64,000 nucleotides of DNA, taken from Hymenobacter sp. GOD-10R. GTDB taxonomy: Bacteria > Bacteroidota > Bacteroidia > Cytophagales > Hymenobacteraceae. A program made the translations under genes and the position numbers. Under the pieces are notes generated by a model. The model had not been told where the DNA came from and searched no databases. It worked only from the letters and a program-made list of their open reading frames with translations. Below, one piece after another: positions 62,086 to 64,000 of the stretch (its first letter is position 1; each line of letters begins with the position of its first letter). Location of the stretch: positions 4,967,001-5,031,000 of the forward strand of contig NZ_CP141184.1 of assembly GCF_035609205.1 (NCBI RefSeq), read 5' to 3'.

Positions 62086-62948
62086 TTGGGCGCAACGGCG
62101 CCGGCTGGCGCGTAGGTTTCAGTTTCTCGTCGGACACGGGCTGTTTGGGTCGCTACTACTTGCTTACGAGCGTCGAGCACATCCACTTTAAGCGTGTAAG
62201 TGCCACTAGGCAGCGGTCCAAGCGGCAGTTCACCCGCAATGCTGGTCGGCCGTCCGGTGGCAATGTTATCTAAGGGTGCTTCGGCGTCAGCAGCAGCACC
62301 CTCTTCTGATTGCAGATGATAGCGCAAGCTTAGCTGCTGCCCTCGCGGCGCCTGATACAACTCCGCATAGAAATACAGTTGATCAGCTCCGCGAGTATAC
62401 ATACCGCCGGGTGCGCGCACTAGCTGGTAGCCACCGCGCGTGAAGTTGTTCTGTCCCGGCGATTTGGCAGCCGGACGAGCTAGCACAACCAAATCGCTCA
62501 GAGCAGCCCCTTTGGTCGTTGACTGAAGCACTAGCGGCATCTCAGCGGTTCCTTCCGTCCCGGCATGGTACTGGTCACGTACCCGACCGCGTAGCGTGTA
62601 GTTGCCGTCAGGTAGCGCTAGTCGCTTCTGAAAGCTCAGCGGGTTCTTGATAGCGGCTGTCGTGTCACTGAGCACGGGCGGCTTCAGCGTCACTGTCTCC
62701 TGATAAGCAAGCTTCCCATCTGCTTTCAAAATCTCCAACGTGACTATCGCAGCGGCCTGAAAAGCTTTGGGCGCCCGGCGCATGTATGTCAGCGACTGAC
62801 TCAGCACGGTAACGTAGATTTCCACTTCGGCGCCTTTCACCGTCAGATCTTGGTTGCGGAAGCGGGCGGCATCAAGTAGTAGTTGGGGAGTAGCAGCCTT
62901 TGTGACCAACGTAGCTAGCGTTAAGCATACCAAAAGGAATAACCGCAT
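62082..62948 (-). CDS. secreted beta-rich protein of unknown function
   Basis: 288 residues with a signal peptide (ending TKAA). The rest is mostly beta strands, with MRRAPKAFQAAAIVTLEILKAD, LPDGNYTLRGRVRDQYH and LPSGTYTLKVDVLDARKQVV suggesting tandem immunoglobulin-like folds. Some uncharacterised Bacteroidota proteins (GWxTD-type) open in the same way, but no GWxTD motif is visible. Translationally coupled (ATGA) to the lipid A acyltransferase gene, so an envelope role is plausible. Confidence 0.72.
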   Translation of the reverse strand: MRLFLLVCLTLATLVTKAATPQLLLDAARFRNQDLTVKGAEVEIYVTVLSQSLTYMRRAPKAFQAAAIVTLEILKADGKLAYQETVTLKPPVLSDTTAAIKNPLSFQKRLALPDGNYTLRGRVRDQYHAGTEGTAEMPLVLQSTTKGAALSDLVVLARPAAKSPGQNNFTRGGYQLVRAPGGMYTRGADQLYFYAELYQAPRGQQLSLRYHLQSEEGAAADAEAPLDNIATGRPTSIAGELPLGPLPSGTYTLKVDVLDARKQVVATQTARVRRETETYAPAGAVAPK

Positions 62949-62997
62949 AGAAAATAGAACAAGCTAGGTTGTGACAGCAATAAGACAAAGTGTCGGT

Positions 62998-63028
62998 ACT
63001 TAGTGCCACCATTCTGGTGGCACTAAGT
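62998..63028. promoter_or_regulatory. palindrome between divergent genes
   Basis: ACTTAGTGCCACC pairs perfectly with GGTGGCACTAAGT across ATTCT. No T run follows on either strand, and it lies between two divergently transcribed genes, so an operator or a structured leader is more likely than a terminator. Confidence 0.6.
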
Positions 63029-63086
63029 TCACATAAGAAAAGCTAGGTTAGCCAGCAAAGCTCCTCATTTAGACCTAAACATTGCA

Positions 63087-63719
63087 ATGCCCATTTTATT
63101 TGAAGCCCAGCACAATCCACCAGCGACGTTTTTCGCCGAACTTGTAGGGGCTGATTCGTTGTTATTGGAGAGTAAAGAGCATTATCGGAAGCAAACGTAT
63201 CGCAACCGTTGCTTGATTCTGACAGCACAAGGTGTAAAGCCGCTTACAGTTCCCGTCGTGGATGGAAACCGGAGCGAAAAGGTTGGAATTAGAGAGCTAG
63301 AAATTGATTACCGACAAAACTGGGTACACCAACATTGGCGTACGTTGCAGACGGCGTACGGCGGCACACCTTATTTTGAATTTTACGCCGACTATCTCCA
63401 CGATATTTACGTAAAGAAGATTCCGCTCTTATTTGACCTTAACCTAGCGCTTTTGTATTTTTATCTGCGTTGCCTTCGGATGCGGATTCCAGTGGAATTC
63501 ACCACCGAGTACCACTCCCACTACGACCTCACAGCCATGCGCGACCGGCGCGATTGGCTGACACCGAAAGGTGTTTCCGACTCCGAACCTGACAGGACGT
63601 CCGGCTCTGACAGGGTTCGACCCTACTCACAGACCTTTGGCGCACGTTTTGTACCCCACCTAAGCATCCTGGACCTGCTTTTCATGCAAGGGCCAGCTGC
63701 CGGCGGATTTCTCGTGTAG
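63087..63719 (+). CDS. WbqC-family protein with an in-frame repeat insertion
   Basis: 210 residues. Family marks are an N-terminal segment of the type [59 protein letters not shown], and the closing [18 protein letters not shown]. Between DWLTPK and PYSQTFG lie about 17 residues, [17 protein letters not shown], which the usual family does not have. They come from a repeat-like DNA stretch with two CTGACAGG units (63570-63620). WbqC proteins belong to polysaccharide or sugar-nucleotide biosynthesis loci; their reaction is not established. Confidence 0.88.
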   Translation: MPILFEAQHNPPATFFAELVGADSLLLESKEHYRKQTYRNRCLILTAQGVKPLTVPVVDGNRSEKVGIRELEIDYRQNWVHQHWRTLQTAYGGTPYFEFYADYLHDIYVKKIPLLFDLNLALLYFYLRCLRMRIPVEFTTEYHSHYDLTAMRDRRDWLTPKGVSDSEPDRTSGSDRVRPYSQTFGARFVPHLSILDLLFMQGPAAGGFLV

Positions 63720-63840
63720 CACACCGCCGCTCCGAACCTTCGCCCGACTTATCCTGTTTTCAGGTTGTATCGGCCCAACCCGCTCGAAAATCGCTCCGGC
63801 GCACTTGCGGGGTTCCCTTTTTCTTCACTACCTTATCTGC

Positions 63841-64000
63841 ATGGAAGCTAAATTCTCAAATCGTGTCAAGGAGGTCATCTCCCTGAGTCGGGAGGAAGCC
63901 ATCCGGCTTGGGCACGACTATATCGGTACCGAACATTTGCTATTGGGCATGATTCGCGAAGGCGAAGGCACTGCTATTGGATTACTCAAGAAACTGGGTG
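63841..64000 (+). CDS. clpC: ATP-dependent Clp protease ATPase subunit ClpC, N-terminal fragment
   Basis: Only 53 residues are inside the window, beginning at ATG 63841: [20 protein letters not shown], then a Clp-N repeat with [20 protein letters not shown]. That double Clp-N domain opening is typical of ClpC-type AAA+ unfoldases that work with ClpP. The gene runs off the right edge. Confidence 0.95.
   Translation, partial: MEAKFSNRVKEVISLSREEAIRLGHDYIGTEHLLLGMIREGEGTAIGLLKKLG

Noticed and set aside
1..64000. CRISPR arrays or prophage structural genes
   Set aside because: No regularly spaced short repeats, no cas genes and no head, tail or lysis genes were seen. The island has no integrase left.

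Overview
The window looks like a chromosomal segment of a Hymenobacter-like bacterium (Bacteroidota, Cytophagales). The evidence is a moderately GC-rich genome without clear Shine-Dalgarno sites, SusC/SusD pairs with an ECF sigma factor and FecR anti-sigma factor, a secreted protein with a type IX secretion (T9SS) C-terminal domain, many short lipoboxes, and a closing ClpC gene. The assignment is by gene content only. The sequence is complete at neither end: it opens in a SusD-like gene and closes in clpC.

Layout. 1-14 kb: the end of a SusC/D locus and a small lipoprotein, a CDGSH protein, acyl-CoA-binding protein, a secreted amidohydrolase, an 1104-residue beta-propeller/T9SS protein, a PncC/CinA-type deamidase, an unknown protein, a zinc-dependent phospholipase C/S1-P1-like protein, manganese catalase, a lipoprotein cyclophilin and, convergent with it, trehalase plus a lipoprotein. 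14-21 kb: three tandem M13 metallopeptidases, each with its own terminator. 21-29 kb: xseA-xseB; then a duplicated module (small soluble protein plus polytopic membrane protein, twice) followed by a HisKA_3 histidine kinase and a receiver-only response regulator; an unknown secreted protein; an alkyltransferase-like protein; a DUF892 ferritin-like protein. 29-36 kb: a tripartite RND efflux system. 35.7-37 kb: a second phospholipase C-like protein.

37.5-52.6 kb is a polysaccharide-utilisation locus. ECF sigma, FecR and a SusC with an N-terminal signalling domain form the probable trans-envelope switch. SusD, a GH29 alpha-L-fucosidase and a GH20 beta-N-acetylhexosaminidase act on the glycan. 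A GntP/DsdX-type permease, a RidA protein, a D-threonine aldolase/D-serine dehydratase-fold enzyme and an M19 dipeptidase follow in the same direction, and together suggest catabolism of D-hydroxy amino acids beside the fucosylated aminoglycan.

52.6-57.1 kb looks like a small decayed genomic island at a tRNA-Ser gene. It is bounded by a degenerate and an intact copy of the tRNA 3' end plus its terminator. It holds a wrecked nuclease gene, a GT-C-like membrane protein and a DUF4393 (Abi-alpha-like) gene. 57-64 kb is housekeeping: two tRNA-Ser genes, a BrkB/YihY protein, a thioesterase, MltG, a Sua5/YciO protein, an LpxL-type acyltransferase, an unknown secreted protein, a WbqC-family protein with an in-frame repeat-like insertion, and the start of clpC.

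A recurring theme is long inverted repeats between convergent genes, in two cases reaching into the coding ends. The tetranucleotide CTAG, rare in many bacteria, is common here.
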